DNA from: Micromonospora zamorensis
GTDB taxonomy: Bacteria > Actinomycetota > Actinomycetes > Mycobacteriales > Micromonosporaceae
Length of the DNA stretch: 64,000 nucleotides
Assembly (NCBI RefSeq): GCF_900090275.1
Contig: NZ_LT607755.1
Coordinates: 1 to 64,000, forward strand
Direction: 5' to 3'
The translations under genes and the position numbers were made by a program. This document shows positions 26,222-38,100 of the stretch, piece by piece. The notes under the pieces are model-generated. The model searched no databases. It was not told where the DNA came from and saw nothing but the letters and a program-made list of their open reading frames with translations. Positions within the stretch are counted from its first letter, which is position 1. Each line of letters begins with the position of its first letter.

Positions 26222-27889
26222 TCAGATGCCAAGGGCCGCGCTGACCTCAGCGCGGAGCGCGGCGACGGCCGACGCCGCCCTGCTGCGGGCCGTCTGGACG
26301 TCACCGTCCACGACCGGTTCCACCACCTCGAGGTACGCCTTGAGCTTCGGTTCCGTCCCGGAGGGCCGGATCACCACCCGGGCGGCCGCGGTACGCAGGA
26401 TCACCACGTCCGACTCGGGCAACAGGTCCCGGACGCTGTCCACCGGCTGCCCGAGCAGGGTCGTCGGGGTGTCCGCCCGGATCCTGGCCATCGCGTCGGT
26501 GATCACCCGCAGGTCGTCCACCCGGGCGGAGAGCTGGTCGGTGTGGTGCACGCCGAACTCGGCGGCCAACTCGTCGAGCCGGTCGGTCAGCGTCCGACCC
26601 TGTGTCTTCAGGCCGGCGGCCAGCTCGGCCACGGTCAGCGCCGCCGTGATGCCGTCCTTGTCCCGCACGTGCGCCGGTGCGACGCAGTAGCCGAGCGCCT
26701 CCTCGTAGCCGAAGACCAGGGGCGTGCTCCCGCCGCCGGCCCGCACGATCCACTTGAAGCCGGTCAGCGTCTCGTCGTAGGGCAGGCCCCGGGCCGCGCA
26801 CATCGCGCGCAGCAGTGACGAGGACACGATGGTGGTCGCGTAGAGCCCGGTCACCCCGCGCCGCATCAGGTGGTCGGCGAGCAGCACCCCCACCTCGTCG
26901 CCGCGCAGCATCCGCCAGCCGTCGCTTCCGTCACGGACGACCACCGCGCAACGGTCGGCGTCCGGGTCGTTGGCGATGGCGAGGTCCGCGCCGGTGGAGT
27001 CGGCCAGGGCGATCAGCCGGTCCACCGCCCCCGGCTCCTCCGGGTTGGGGAACGACACGGTCGGAAACGCCGGGTCGGGCTCGGCCTGGTCGGGGACCAC
27101 GCCGGGCACCGGGAAACCGGCGCGGGCGAAGGCGGCGGTGAGGACCGCCGCGCCCACCCCGTGCAGAGGGGTGTACGCCACCGTCAGGTCCCGTGGCCCG
27201 TCCGGGTCGATCACGGCGGTGGCCTGTTCGACGTACGAGGCGGTCAGGTCGTCGCCGAGCACCTGCCCGGGGGGGCCCAGCGGCACCTCAGCCAGTGGGC
27301 CGACCGATCGGATGGCCGCCTCGATGCCGGCGTCGGCGGGCGGCACGATCTGCGCGCCCCAGCCCAGTTCACCGCCCAGCTCCGCGCCGAGATAGACCTT
27401 GTAGCCGTTGTCCTGGGGTGGGTTGTGGCTGGCCGTGACCATCACACCGGCGACTCCGCCGAGGTGGCGCACCGCGTACGCCAGCACCGGGGTGGGCAGC
27501 GGGCGGGGCAGCAGCAGCGCCGGTCGACCCGCCCCGGTGGCCACTTGGGCGGTGCTCTCGGCGAACTCCCGGGAGCCGTGCCGAGCGTCGTACCCGATCA
27601 CCAGGGGGCCGGTGCCGCCCTGGGCCGCGAGCCAGCCGACCAGGCCGGCAGCGGCCTGGGTGACCACGGCGAGGTTCATTCCGTTCGGGCCGGCGCGCAG
27701 TGGGCCGCGCAGGCCCGCGGTGCCGAAGGTCAGCGGGCCGGCGAACCGGTCGGCCAGCTCCGGCGCGCTCGCCGGCAACCGGTCGAGCACCGCCGTCAGC
27801 TCGTCCCGGCTGGCCGGGTCGGGGTCGTCGGCCAGCCAGCGCCGGGCTTGCTCGCGAATGTCGTCGATGTCAGTCGTGTCCGCCGCCAT
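26222..27889 (-). CDS. Phosphohexomutase (phosphoglucomutase/phosphomannomutase family)
   Basis: 555-residue alpha-D-phosphohexomutase, matching in length the PmmB/PGM2 group. It has the phosphoserine loop VTASHNPPQDNGYKVY, the metal loop NDPDADRCAVV, the sugar loop FGYEEALGYC and the phosphate loop VIRPSGTEPKLKAY. The family moves phosphate between positions 1 and 6 of glucose or mannose; this subgroup may also act on (deoxy)ribose phosphates, which would suit its salvage neighbours (inference). ATG 27889 is preceded closely by AAGGGG; a GTG five codons upstream at 27904 is an alternative start. Confidence 0.88.
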   Translation of the reverse strand: MAADTTDIDDIREQARRWLADDPDPASRDELTAVLDRLPASAPELADRFAGPLTFGTAGLRGPLRAGPNGMNLAVVTQAAAGLVGWLAAQGGTGPLVIGYDARHGSREFAESTAQVATGAGRPALLLPRPLPTPVLAYAVRHLGGVAGVMVTASHNPPQDNGYKVYLGAELGGELGWGAQIVPPADAGIEAAIRSVGPLAEVPLGPPGQVLGDDLTASYVEQATAVIDPDGPRDLTVAYTPLHGVGAAVLTAAFARAGFPVPGVVPDQAEPDPAFPTVSFPNPEEPGAVDRLIALADSTGADLAIANDPDADRCAVVVRDGSDGWRMLRGDEVGVLLADHLMRRGVTGLYATTIVSSSLLRAMCAARGLPYDETLTGFKWIVRAGGGSTPLVFGYEEALGYCVAPAHVRDKDGITAALTVAELAAGLKTQGRTLTDRLDELAAEFGVHHTDQLSARVDDLRVITDAMARIRADTPTTLLGQPVDSVRDLLPESDVVILRTAAARVVIRPSGTEPKLKAYLEVVEPVVDGDVQTARSRAASAVAALRAEVSAALGI

Positions 27890-27937
27890 GCCCCTTGATA
27901 GCACGGCGGCGGATCACCGCTGTCGGTTCCCTCCGGC

Positions 27938-30047
27938 TCAGCCGTCCCCGGTGAGCTGGAACGTCCGCACCATCTCGTCGAAGATCGGCTTGCTCTCCGC
28001 GAACTTGGTGTCCGTCGAGGTCAGGTAGAACGAGTAGGCCTTGCCGCCCTCGGCCACCCCACGCCAGACGCCGTGCCGCATGGCGTCGCCCTCGCCGCAG
28101 GTGTATTCGAACTCGGCGGCCGGCTTGCTGGCCAGCTCGGTCTCGGTGGCGCTGACCTGCTGGTATGGCTTGACGCAGGAGGTGCTCCTGGTCTTGAGGC
28201 CGTTCTCCGCCGTCTCCGCCCAGCGGTTGGAGTCGCTGGACCACTTCTCGGTGATGATGCGCACCTTGCGGCCGCTGTCCTCCGGGTCGATGTAGTCGGT
28301 GTAGGAACCGCCGGTGGCCTTCTTCCAGCCCTTCGGCACCATGAGCTGGATGCCGCGGGCGGTGTGTTCCTGCATCTCGACGCTCGGCACCGCTGCGGCG
28401 GACGGGGTGGGCTGCGCCTGGGGAGTGCTCGGCGGGGCGTCGTCGCCGCCGGAGAGCGCCACCACGGTGAGCAGCAGCACGACGGCCAACCCGCCGGCCG
28501 CGGCGAGCTGCACCTTGCGTGGCCAGCCCTTGACGGTGCTGACGAGCTGGCCACCGGTCGCGCGGACCTTGCCCAGAGCGCCGCCGCCGCCACCGGCGGA
28601 AGCGGCAGGCGACGTGGCCCAGGGTTGACCGGTGCCCGGCACCGACCACTGGTTGCCGCCGCCGTAGGTGCCGCCGATGCGCTGGGTGGCCTGCGGTGCG
28701 CCGCCGTAGCCGACCTGCTGGGTGGCACCGGCCGGACTGCCGTAGGTGACCCGCTGGGTGGCGTCCGGGTGCGCGCCGGCGTCCACCCGCTGGGTGGCGT
28801 CCGCGTTGCCGCCGTAGGCGCGCCCAGCGGACTGTCGGCCGGGCGGGGGCATCGCGCCGGTGGGTGTGTGCAGCGGGCCGGCCAACGCGTCGGCGCTGGT
28901 CTCGTCGAGCCCGGTGGCGCCGGCAGTGCCGGTCGGCTCCGGGCGTTCGCCCCGGCTCAGCGCTGCCAGCCGGTCGGTCAGGGACTCACCGGGGGCCAGC
29001 ATGGCGGGCCCGCCGATCTGGCTGTCCGGCTTCGGCTCCGGCTGGGGCGGCGGCAGGACGGGCACCGGGCGCTGCTGCACCGGCACCACGTTGTACGGGT
29101 CGGTGACCGAGTGCACGGCGGTCGCGGTGCTGCCCAACGGGCCGGCGAGCAGCTCGCGCAGCATGGCCCGGGCGGTGTGCACGTCCAACCGGCGCGCCGG
29201 GTCCTTTTCCAGCAGACCCATCAGCACCCGGGTCAGCGGGCCGCTGCGCTGCGGTGGGGCGGGCGGGTCCTCGACCACGGCGTGCATGGTCTCGATCGGG
29301 TCGCCCTTGTCGAACGGGGGGGCGTCCCTCGACTGCTGTGTAGAGCGTCACACCCAGCGAGAAGAGATCGCTCGGCGGCCCGAACTCCTGGCCCATGGCG
29401 CGCTCGGGCGAGATGAAGTGTGGTGAGCCGAGCACCATGCCGGGGGTGGTGAGCTGGACGTCGGTGGGCATCCGGGCGACCCCGAAGTCGGTCAGCACGC
29501 AGCGCCCGTCGGTGCAGATCAGCACGTTGGCGGGCTTCACGTCCCGGTGCAGCACACCGATCGCGTGTGCGACCTCCAACGCGCCGAGCAGCGCGATGCC
29601 GATCTTGGCGACGGCCCGAGGTGCCACCGGACCGTCCTCGATCACCATGTCGGCGAGGCTGCGGGCGTCCAGCAGCTCCATCACGATCCACGGCCGGCCG
29701 GCCTCGGTGACCACGTCGTACACCTGCACCACGGCGGGGTGCTGGATGGCGGCGGCGGCGCGGGCCTCGCGCAGGGTGCGTTCGTACATGGCGTCGCGGT
29801 CGCTGGGGGCCAGACCCGGAGGAAGGACGACCTCCTTCACCGCCACGTCACGGCGCAGCAGGGTGTCTGTGGCACGCCACACCGTGCCCATGCCGCCGTT
29901 GCCCACGGAGGACCGCAGCGAGTACCGGCCACCAATGGTGGTGCCGGGCGCCGCTCGTCCGTTGGCGGGACTAACTGGTCCGCCGCTCCACGTCGGGATC
30001 TGAGTCACAGAAAAGCCACCGGGGGAAATCGAGGGGGGCTGGGACAC
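27938..30047 (-). CDS. Receptor-type Ser/Thr protein kinase (apparent frameshift at 29316-29322)
   Basis: PknB-like transmembrane kinase, about 703 residues. Kinase domain: GNGGMG loop, VAVKEV lysine, HRDVKPANV catalytic loop and DFGVAR. The frame breaks in a run of seven G at 29316-29322; changing it by one base joins EGRPP to [27 protein letters not shown] Gln/Thr-rich linker with repeated ATQ(R/Q)V units follows. A single membrane helix ([18 protein letters not shown]) leads to an outer domain of about 170 residues with two cysteines (TSC and YTC). The second Ser/Thr kinase at 61.4 kb has the same plan. Start is GTG 30047. Confidence 0.85.
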
Positions 30048-30214
30048 AACCCCCCTATCTTGCTGGTTCCGACGCCCGATGCGAAAGCCGACGCGGCGGA
30101 CGTTTATCGAAGTCGACAGAACGTGCCCTGTCGTTCACCTGGTGTCGACCGGTCGGGACGCACTGTGCGGTATCCCTCACGCGAGGGTGTGGCCAGGCGT
30201 CCTACCATCCGGGG

Positions 30215-31798
<1,584 letters not shown>

Positions 31799-31848
31799 CC
31801 GTCGCCGGCCGCGACGGCGTGTGTCCGTCCGGTTCAGCGGGTACCCCT

Positions 31849-31885
31849 TCGACCACGGACGCACACAGTGTGCGCCCGTGGTCGA
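31849..31885. terminator. Hairpin downstream of the mutase gene
   Basis: The arms TCGACCACGG...CGCACAC and GTGTGCGC...CCGTGGTCGA pair with one mismatch. It lies 50 bp after the mutase stop and is a likely terminator. Confidence 0.55.
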
Positions 31886-32237
31886 CGCGTGCGTGTGAGC
31901 GTCCTTATCCGGTCGTCGCGGAGTGTGGTCGGCTAATTGTCGGAGTGTCAGTTCACCACCCCGACTAATGCGACAATTTGCAACAGGTCCCGGAGTGGCC
32001 CTCCGGAATCGCGACCGCCACGGTTGGTTACGCGTTGTAGGAGGTGAGGGGCGCATGACGGCATTCGAGCACGATCTACCTGCTGTCCCGCACATCTCCG
32101 AGCGCCCTCAGCAGGGCATACGTGACGCTATGCGGTCTGATCATCACCGTAACGAGGTTGCGCAGCGTCACCGCCGGAGGTCTAGGCTGTCTGCTGTCCC
32201 CGATGATCCATCCATCTCTAGTGATCGAGAATTCGAC
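31886..32237 (+). promoter_or_regulatory. Upstream region of the amidohydrolase, with an alternative start
   Basis: 352 bp. It contains the inverted pair AATTGTCG (31935-31942) and CGACAATT (31971-31978) around an AT-richer stretch that may hold a promoter. The amidohydrolase frame is open through it: an ATG at 32055 with GAGG upstream would add a 61-residue basic, low-complexity N-terminus. I see no other gene here. Confidence 0.35.
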
Positions 32238-33497
32238 GTGACGAGTGCGTTGACGCTGCCCACTGGTGGCCAGCTGGCGTCGTCCTGGCCGGAGACGCCA
32301 CCCGGGTCCCAGCCCCTTCCCCGCGACCTGGACCACCTCCTCGCCCTCCGGGTACCGGGGCTCATCGCCACGCGCCGTCACCTCCACTCGCACCCCGAGC
32401 TCTCCGGCACGGAGTTCGAGACGGCGGCCCTGATCGCCCGGGAGCTCTCGCTGGCCGGGCTGCACCCTCGGCTGCTGCCCAAGGGCAACGGCGTGATCTG
32501 CGACATCGACGGCCGCCCCGACGGCCCGGTCGTCGCGCTGCGCGCCGACATCGACGCCCTTCCGCTGGACGACATCAAGGACGTGCCGTACCGCTCCACC
32601 GTGGAGGGCGTCTGCCACGCCTGCGGCCACGACGTGCACACCACGATCATGCTCGGCGTCGGCATGCTGCTGGCCCAGCTCGCCGACCTCGGCGAGCTGG
32701 ACGGCCGGGTCCGGCTGATCTTCCAGCCGGCCGAGGAGATCCTGCCCTGCGGCTCGCTGGAGGTCATCGAGGCGGGCGGCCTGGACGACGTGGTGCAGAT
32801 CTTCGCGCTGCACTGCGACCCGAACCTGCCTGTGGGTCAGGTCGGCCTGCGGGTCGGTCCGATCACGGCGGCTGCCGACAACGTCACGGTCCGGCTCTCC
32901 GGGCCGGGCGGTCACACCGCCCGTCCGCACCTGACCGTCGACCTGGTCGACGCGCTCGGCCGGTTGATCACCGAAGTGCCCGCCCTGGTCAGCCGCCGGG
33001 TGCCGGCCAACAGTGGCCTGCTGCTGGTTTTCGGCCACGCCTCGGCCGGCACCCGTTACAACGTCATCCCCTCCGAGGCGAGCGCCTCCGGCACCCTGCG
33101 GGTGATGGACCGCGACACCTGGGAGCAGGCTCCCAAGATCGTCGCTCAGGTCGTCCGGGACGTGATCGCCCCGACCGGCGCGACGGTCGACCTGGAATAC
33201 CTTCGCGGCCGGCCGCCGGTGAGCAACGACTCGCGGGCGATCCAGGTGCTCACCGCCGCCACCGGCGCCGCGCTCGGCCCGGAAGGGATCGCCGAGACAC
33301 CGCAGAGCATGGGCGGCGAGGACTTCTCCTGGTATCTGGAGTACGTCCCCGGCGCCCTCGCCCGCCTCGGCGTGGGCCGCTCCGGCCCCAACGTCGACCT
33401 GCACCGGGCAAGCTTCGACGTGGACGAGCGGGCCATTCCGGCCGGCGTACGCGTCATGGTGCAGACCGCGCTGCGGGCACTGGCGGCGGCGCGCTGA
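32238..33497 (+). CDS. M20-family amidohydrolase/aminoacylase
   Basis: 419-residue metal-dependent amidohydrolase of the M20D (hippurate hydrolase, IAA-amino-acid hydrolase) type. Metal and catalytic residues are in CHACGHDVHTTIMLG, FQPAEEILPCGS, and GPGGHTARPH of the dimerisation domain, with GGEDFSWYLEYVPGALARLG near the end. The GTG at 32238 gives the usual family length, so I prefer it to ATG 32055. It lies in the position of the AmiA1/AmiB1 amidohydrolases near lpdA in mycobacteria. It overlaps the convergent DUF4349 gene by 44 bp. The natural substrate is unknown. Confidence 0.82.
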   Translation: MTSALTLPTGGQLASSWPETPPGSQPLPRDLDHLLALRVPGLIATRRHLHSHPELSGTEFETAALIARELSLAGLHPRLLPKGNGVICDIDGRPDGPVVALRADIDALPLDDIKDVPYRSTVEGVCHACGHDVHTTIMLGVGMLLAQLADLGELDGRVRLIFQPAEEILPCGSLEVIEAGGLDDVVQIFALHCDPNLPVGQVGLRVGPITAAADNVTVRLSGPGGHTARPHLTVDLVDALGRLITEVPALVSRRVPANSGLLLVFGHASAGTRYNVIPSEASASGTLRVMDRDTWEQAPKIVAQVVRDVIAPTGATVDLEYLRGRPPVSNDSRAIQVLTAATGAALGPEGIAETPQSMGGEDFSWYLEYVPGALARLGVGRSGPNVDLHRASFDVDERAIPAGVRVMVQTALRALAAAR

Positions 33498-34395
33498 CCG
33501 GACCGACCAGAGCCGGGATCTTCCGTCGCCGTCGCAACACCACCAGCAAGACCGCCAGGGGTACGCCGAGCGCCACCAGCCACGGCAGCAGCGCGCCCAG
33601 CACGGTGAGCAGGACGGTCAACGAGGCGACGAACGCCTTCCAGCCGCCCTTGAGCCCGACCAGGAAGCCGGTCTCGGCCTTCTCCTCGGCGGCCTTGGCG
33701 GCCGGCCCGGCCAGCGACACGGTGATCGTGGACAGGGCGGTCAGGTCGGCCAGGCGTCGCTTCTTGGCCTCCAGCGACGCCAGGTCGGCCTCCCGGCGAC
33801 CCAGCTCGTTCTCCAACGACACCAGGTCGGTGATCGAGGTGGCGCGGGTCAGCAACCGGCGGGCGCTGTCCACCCGGGCCCGCTGACTGGTGATCCGGGC
33901 GTCCAGGTCGACGGTCTCCTCGGTGACGTCCTGGGTGTTGATCTCCCGGTTCTGCTGCCGACCCAGCTTCGCGACCTCCTCCACCACGCCGGCGAACTTC
34001 GGCGCCGGCACTCGCAACTGCAACTCCGCCACCGCGTCGGCGTCGGCGCTGCGCCGCTGGTCGCCCCCGATGAAGCCACCGGCCCGAGTGGCTATGGCGG
34101 TGGTCTCGCGGGCCGCCGCGTCCACATCGTCCACCTGCACGCGCATCGTTCCGGTGTAGATGATCGCCCGTTGGTCGACCCGCAGGTCTGCTGCGCCGGC
34201 TCCGGCCGCACCCGCCGCGTCCGCGGCGGTGTCCCTGTTCGCCTCGCCGGCCTTTGCTGGCGCCTCGGCCGCCGAGCCCGCGGAATCCTTCGACCCGCTG
34301 TCGTCGCCGGCGCCGCATCCCGTCAGCACCAGCGTCGCCGCCAGCGCCGTCGCCGCCAGCAGTGTGCCGTGGCGTCGTACCACCTTTCCGTCCAT
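33454..34395 (-). CDS. DUF4349 lipoprotein
   Basis: 313-residue predicted lipoprotein. Signal peptide with lipobox LVLTGC near residue 22, then a low-complexity Ala/Gly/Asp linker. The DUF4349 domain has DLRVDQRAIIYTGTMRVQVDDVDAAARE and a coiled-coil hairpin (ARITSQRARVDSARRLL, LVSLENELGRREADLASLEAKKRRL). A C-terminal membrane helix (GALLPWLVALGVPLAVLLVVL) precedes RRRRK. The third Met (34395) is chosen because GGGAG lies just upstream and it leaves a normal signal peptide; two earlier ATGs start at 34416. Function unknown. Confidence 0.8.
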   Translation of the reverse strand: MDGKVVRRHGTLLAATALAATLVLTGCGAGDDSGSKDSAGSAAEAPAKAGEANRDTAADAAGAAGAGAADLRVDQRAIIYTGTMRVQVDDVDAAARETTAIATRAGGFIGGDQRRSADADAVAELQLRVPAPKFAGVVEEVAKLGRQQNREINTQDVTEETVDLDARITSQRARVDSARRLLTRATSITDLVSLENELGRREADLASLEAKKRRLADLTALSTITVSLAGPAAKAAEEKAETGFLVGLKGGWKAFVASLTVLLTVLGALLPWLVALGVPLAVLLVVLRRRRKIPALVGPVSAPPPVPAARSAP

Positions 34396-34509
34396 CCCCG
34401 CTCCCATCGTCGTCATCCGGTGTGGCGATAGCTCGGACGCTGCGCACGCGTCGGCTGGTTCCGGCAGACTGCGCTGAGGACGTCACGATTCGATAATCGA
34501 GGAGTCACG

Positions 34510-35142
34510 ATGCGGCTCACCAAGTACGCCCACTCCTGCCTCCGCGTGGAGCACGACGGGGGAGTGCTCGTCATCGACCCCGGCATGTTCGGCGATCCAG
34601 CGGTGGCTCTGGACGGTGCGGACGCGGTGCTGATCACCCACGAGCACCCCGACCACCTCGACCTGGCGGCGGTGCGCCTGCAGCTCGACCGGCAACCGTT
34701 CCCGATCCACGGGCCCGCCTCGCTCGCCGAGGCCCTGGGCGACGCGGCCGAGGCACTGCACCCGGTCACCGCGGGTCAGTCGTTCACCGCCGCCGGGGTC
34801 GCCGTCCGCGCGTACGGAGGGCGGCACGCGGTGATCCACCCGGACATCCCGGTGGTGGACAACCTCGGTTACCTGATCAACGACGCGGTCTACCACCCGG
34901 GCGACTCACTGGTGGTGCCCGACGAGACACCCGTCGACACGCTCTTCGCGCCGATCCACGCCCCCTGGTCGAAGTTCTCCGAGGTGCTCGACTTCATTCG
35001 GGCTGTCGCGCCGCGGCGCGCGTACGCCCTGCACGACGCCCTGCTCAACGAGAACGGGCTGGGTGTGCTCAATCGGCAGTACACGGCGATGTCCGGCACC
35101 GAGTACCAGCGACTGGAGCCCGGTAGCCGGGTGGACGTCTGA
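34510..35142 (+). CDS. Metallo-beta-lactamase-fold hydrolase
   Basis: 210 residues, small MBL-fold protein of the UlaG/YtnP-like kind. Metal motif THEHPDHLD (HxHxDH), preceded by HSCLRVEHDGGVLVIDPGMFGDP. Later DAVYHPGDSLVVPDE supplies the bridging Asp, and IHAPWSKFSEVLDF and YALHDALLNENGL supply the last His. Start ATG 34510 has GAGGAG 6 nt upstream. The next gene begins 4 bp after its stop, so they form an operon. Substrate unknown. Confidence 0.82.
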   Translation: MRLTKYAHSCLRVEHDGGVLVIDPGMFGDPAVALDGADAVLITHEHPDHLDLAAVRLQLDRQPFPIHGPASLAEALGDAAEALHPVTAGQSFTAAGVAVRAYGGRHAVIHPDIPVVDNLGYLINDAVYHPGDSLVVPDETPVDTLFAPIHAPWSKFSEVLDFIRAVAPRRAYALHDALLNENGLGVLNRQYTAMSGTEYQRLEPGSRVDV

Positions 35143-35146
35143 CCCG

Positions 35147-36166
35147 ATGCCCGGCCCCTCGACGGAGCTGGTGCAGCAGCTCTACCGCACCCCACCGGAC
35201 CGGTTCGTGGCCGCCCGGGACGCCGCCGTGGCCGACGCCCGCCGAGCCGGCGACCCGAGCACCGCGCGACAGTTGGCCCGGCTCCGTCGCCCGACGGTGG
35301 CCGCCTGGCTGGTGAACCTGCTCGCCATCAGGCGCCCCGAGCTGGTCGCCGACCTGGTCGAACTCGCCGACGAGCTGCGCACCGCCCAGCGGGAGCTGCG
35401 CGGCCCCCGGCTGCGGGAGTTGTCCGCGCAGCGTCGGGCGGTGGTCGGTGCCCTGGTCGCCGAGGTCCGCAAGCTCGCCGCGGCGGAGCCGGACGCGCCA
35501 CCGGCGGGTCGACTGCCGCTGGCCGAGGTGGAGGCGACCCTCAACGCGGCGTTCTCCGACGCCGAGGTCGCCGAGCAGGTCCGGGCCGGCCGCCTGCTCC
35601 GGGCGGCCAGCTACGCGGGTTTCGGTGAGGTGCCCCGCCCACAACTGCGGCTGGTCACCGGCGACGACGAGGAGCCGGAGGAGGAGGAGGAGCGCCCGTC
35701 CCGCCGACCCGGTGCCCAGCGGGCGCGCCCCGAGCCGGCGACCCGCACGGACCGGGCAGCACCGGGCACGGACCGGGCCGCCTCCCGCAAGGACCGGGCA
35801 GCGGGGCGCGCCGAGCAGGCCGAGCGGGCGGCCCGCGCCGAGCGGGCCCGGCAGCGCCGTGCCCTGGAACGGGAGCTGGCCCTGGCCCAGGCCGACCAGA
35901 AGCGCGTCGAGGCCGAGCTGACCGAGGCGACCGGGCAGGAGCGGGACAGCGTTGCCGTACTCGACGGGATCGAGGCCGAGCTGGCCGAGCTGGAGCGGCG
36001 GCGGGCGGTCGCCGAGCAGGATCTCAGCCGCGCCAAGCTGGCTCGGCGGGCCGCGGAACGAGCGGTCACCGTGGCTCGGCGGCGCGCGGGTGAGGTGGAG
36101 GGGGCCATCGAGGCGCTGGCGGCCGAAGAGGGGGATGCGGACGGGGGCGCTGGCGCGGCAGACTGA
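35147..36166 (+). CDS. Conserved actinobacterial protein with a long coiled coil
   Basis: 339 residues, no function recognised. The N-terminal half is a globular helical domain (ELVQQLYRTPPDRFVAARDA, LRRPTVAAWLVNLLAI, AEVRKLAA). A charged linker with an EEPEEEEE stretch and repeated TDRAA/KDRAA units follows. The last 110 residues are a strong coiled coil of Glu/Arg/Ala heptads (LERELALAQADQKRVEAEL and on). It starts 4 bp after the MBL-fold gene and is probably translationally linked to it. Confidence 0.75.
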   Translation: MPGPSTELVQQLYRTPPDRFVAARDAAVADARRAGDPSTARQLARLRRPTVAAWLVNLLAIRRPELVADLVELADELRTAQRELRGPRLRELSAQRRAVVGALVAEVRKLAAAEPDAPPAGRLPLAEVEATLNAAFSDAEVAEQVRAGRLLRAASYAGFGEVPRPQLRLVTGDDEEPEEEEERPSRRPGAQRARPEPATRTDRAAPGTDRAASRKDRAAGRAEQAERAARAERARQRRALERELALAQADQKRVEAELTEATGQERDSVAVLDGIEAELAELERRRAVAEQDLSRAKLARRAAERAVTVARRRAGEVEGAIEALAAEEGDADGGAGAAD

Positions 36167-36270
36167 CCATCGATGGACGACTACGGGTGTGCGGACCGTC
36201 CACGGCGGGTGACCCCGGATCGGGGAGTCGTCGTGGGCGACGGGTCGGGCTGGTCGACTGTGGCGCGCGA

Positions 36271-37005
36271 ATGACACCGGAGCAGGCCGCAGCGGCCAGC
36301 AAGCCAGTCGTGCTCGACCTCGGCGACGCGTTCAGCCGGGACCCGGTCACGTTGCGCCGGGCCCGGTTGCTCGGCATCTCCGGCTGGGCCTTCTACATCG
36401 GTGGTCGGGCCGGTGCCCTCGGCGATGTGCGGGCCGAGACGGCCGCCGCCGCTCTCGGCTTCATCGCCCCGGACGCGGTCGCCGACGGTTGGGACGCCGC
36501 AGGCCGGGTCGTGCCCCCGTTCGAGGTGGCCGCCGCGAGCCTCGCCGAGTGCTGTCGGTGGGGGGCGCAGCAGCTCGGCGCTCTGCCCGGCACCGAGCGC
36601 CTGGCGACACTCGTCGAGCGGGCGGTGGTCGCCGCGGACGCCAGCGGGATGCCGCTCTTCGCCGCGTGGCGGGCCATGCCCCTGCCGGACCTCTCCCCGG
36701 GCGCCCGCACCGCAGCCGGGCTGCGGCTGCTCCGCGAACACTTCACCGGCGCCTACCTGTTGGCGGTGCGCGCCGCCGGGATGACCCCGCTGGAGGCCGT
36801 GCTGTCCGGGCCCGAGGGGGAGGCCGGGGCGGTGGCCTGCGGCTGGTCGCCTCCGTACCCGCCGATTGGGCCGCTGGTGCGTCGACGACTCTGGGCGGAG
36901 GCCGTGACCAACAGACTGGCCGCGCCGGCGTTCACGGCCCTCGGCCCCGCCGACGGCAACGAGTTGGTCGAGTTGCTGCACCGCACCCGGGCCCACCTCG
37001 CCTGA
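36271..37005 (+). CDS. SCO6745-family protein
   Basis: 244 residues, all-helical protein of a family named after Streptomyces SCO6745, present across actinomycetes and without known function. Typical segments are ARLLGISGWAFYIGGRAGALGDV, AVADGWDAAG, ARTAAGLRLLREHFTGAYLLAV and ERCxx-free helices ending ELVELLHRTRAHLA. The ATG at 36271 is preferred; the frame is open 28 codons upstream but that part is low in similarity. It may be co-transcribed with the GNAT gene 60 bp downstream. Confidence 0.7.
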   Translation: MTPEQAAAASKPVVLDLGDAFSRDPVTLRRARLLGISGWAFYIGGRAGALGDVRAETAAAALGFIAPDAVADGWDAAGRVVPPFEVAAASLAECCRWGAQQLGALPGTERLATLVERAVVAADASGMPLFAAWRAMPLPDLSPGARTAAGLRLLREHFTGAYLLAVRAAGMTPLEAVLSGPEGEAGAVACGWSPPYPPIGPLVRRRLWAEAVTNRLAAPAFTALGPADGNELVELLHRTRAHLA

Positions 37006-37065
37006 GCCTCCCGCCGGCGAAAAATGGGCGGCGCCCGACGAGGTCGGCTGCCAGGATGTTCTGCC

Positions 37066-38025
37066 GTGACTCTTCCCGCTGGTTGGACAACGCGCAGGCC
37101 CACCCTCGACGACGTGCCCGCGATCCTGGCGGTGGTGCACGCCGCCGACACCTTCGCCATTGGCCATCCCGACTTCGATGCCGAGGACGTCGCCGCGTCA
37201 CTGACCGCCCCCTACTTCGACCCGGCCCGGGATTCCTGGCTGGCGGTCGACCCGGAGGGCGATGTGGTCGGCTGGGCGACTGTGGACAACCCCACCGGGG
37301 TCGGCCGGGAGTTCGTGGAGATCTACGTCGACCCGGTACGCGCCGCGACGGTCCGGGCGCCGCTGCTGGCCCGACAACTGGACCGGGTCGCCGAGCGCGC
37401 CGCCGACCGAGGGCTGCCGTTGCTCACCGTCCGTTGCGCGGTCTTCGCGCCGGAACGTGACTGGGAACGGAGCCTGCGCGAGGTCGGGTTCACCCTGGTC
37501 AAGAGGTACGTCCGGATGAGCGGGCCGCTGACCGACCTGCCCGAGCAGCCCGCCGGGCCGTCCGGTGTGACGGTGCGGCAGGTACGCCCCGACGACGAGG
37601 CCGACCTGCGGGAGTTCCACCGCATCACCGAGACCGCCTTCGCCGACACCGCCGATCACGAGCCGGTGTCGTACGAGCGGTGGCGGGCCCGGATCGGTGA
37701 CCTGAACGCCTGGGACGAGTGGTTCGTCGCCGAGGTGGACGGGGTGCCGGTCGGCGCGTTGCAGTCCTCGGACCAGGCGCTCGACCAGCAGCAGGGCTGG
37801 GTGAAGAGCCTGTCGGTGCTGTCCGCGTACCGTCGCAGGGGTGTGGGTGCGGCGCTGCTGCGCCGCGCCTTCGCCCGCTACGCCGAGAAGGGGCGGCAGT
37901 CCGTCGGACTGGGTGTGGACCTCACCAACCCGACCGCCCCGCTGTCGTTGTACGAGTCGGTGGGCCTGCGGGAAACCCTGTGGATCGACATGTACGAGCT
38001 TTCCGTCCCGGCCGCCGGTGTGTGA
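37066..38025 (+). CDS. GNAT-family acetyltransferase with two tandem domains
   Basis: 319 residues holding two GNAT folds. The N-terminal copy (residues 1-150: TRRPTLDDVPAILAVVHA, GDVVGWATV, EIYVDPV) has a degenerate acetyl-CoA site. The C-terminal copy (165-319) has VRQVRPDDEADLREF, VAEVDGVPVGAL, and the acetyl-CoA loop SVLSAYRRRGVGAALLRRAF, then GVDLTNPTAPLSLYESVGL. This double form resembles mycothiol synthase MshD, but the length and motif set do not settle it. GTG 37066 is chosen because it starts the conserved fold. Confidence 0.75.
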   Translation: MTLPAGWTTRRPTLDDVPAILAVVHAADTFAIGHPDFDAEDVAASLTAPYFDPARDSWLAVDPEGDVVGWATVDNPTGVGREFVEIYVDPVRAATVRAPLLARQLDRVAERAADRGLPLLTVRCAVFAPERDWERSLREVGFTLVKRYVRMSGPLTDLPEQPAGPSGVTVRQVRPDDEADLREFHRITETAFADTADHEPVSYERWRARIGDLNAWDEWFVAEVDGVPVGALQSSDQALDQQQGWVKSLSVLSAYRRRGVGAALLRRAFARYAEKGRQSVGLGVDLTNPTAPLSLYESVGLRETLWIDMYELSVPAAGV

Positions 38026-38100
38026 TTGACGACCCCGGTCGGGCCCGACCGACGATCCGGTCGACGGCGGTAGCAGACTGGGAGCGTGCGATACGCGCTG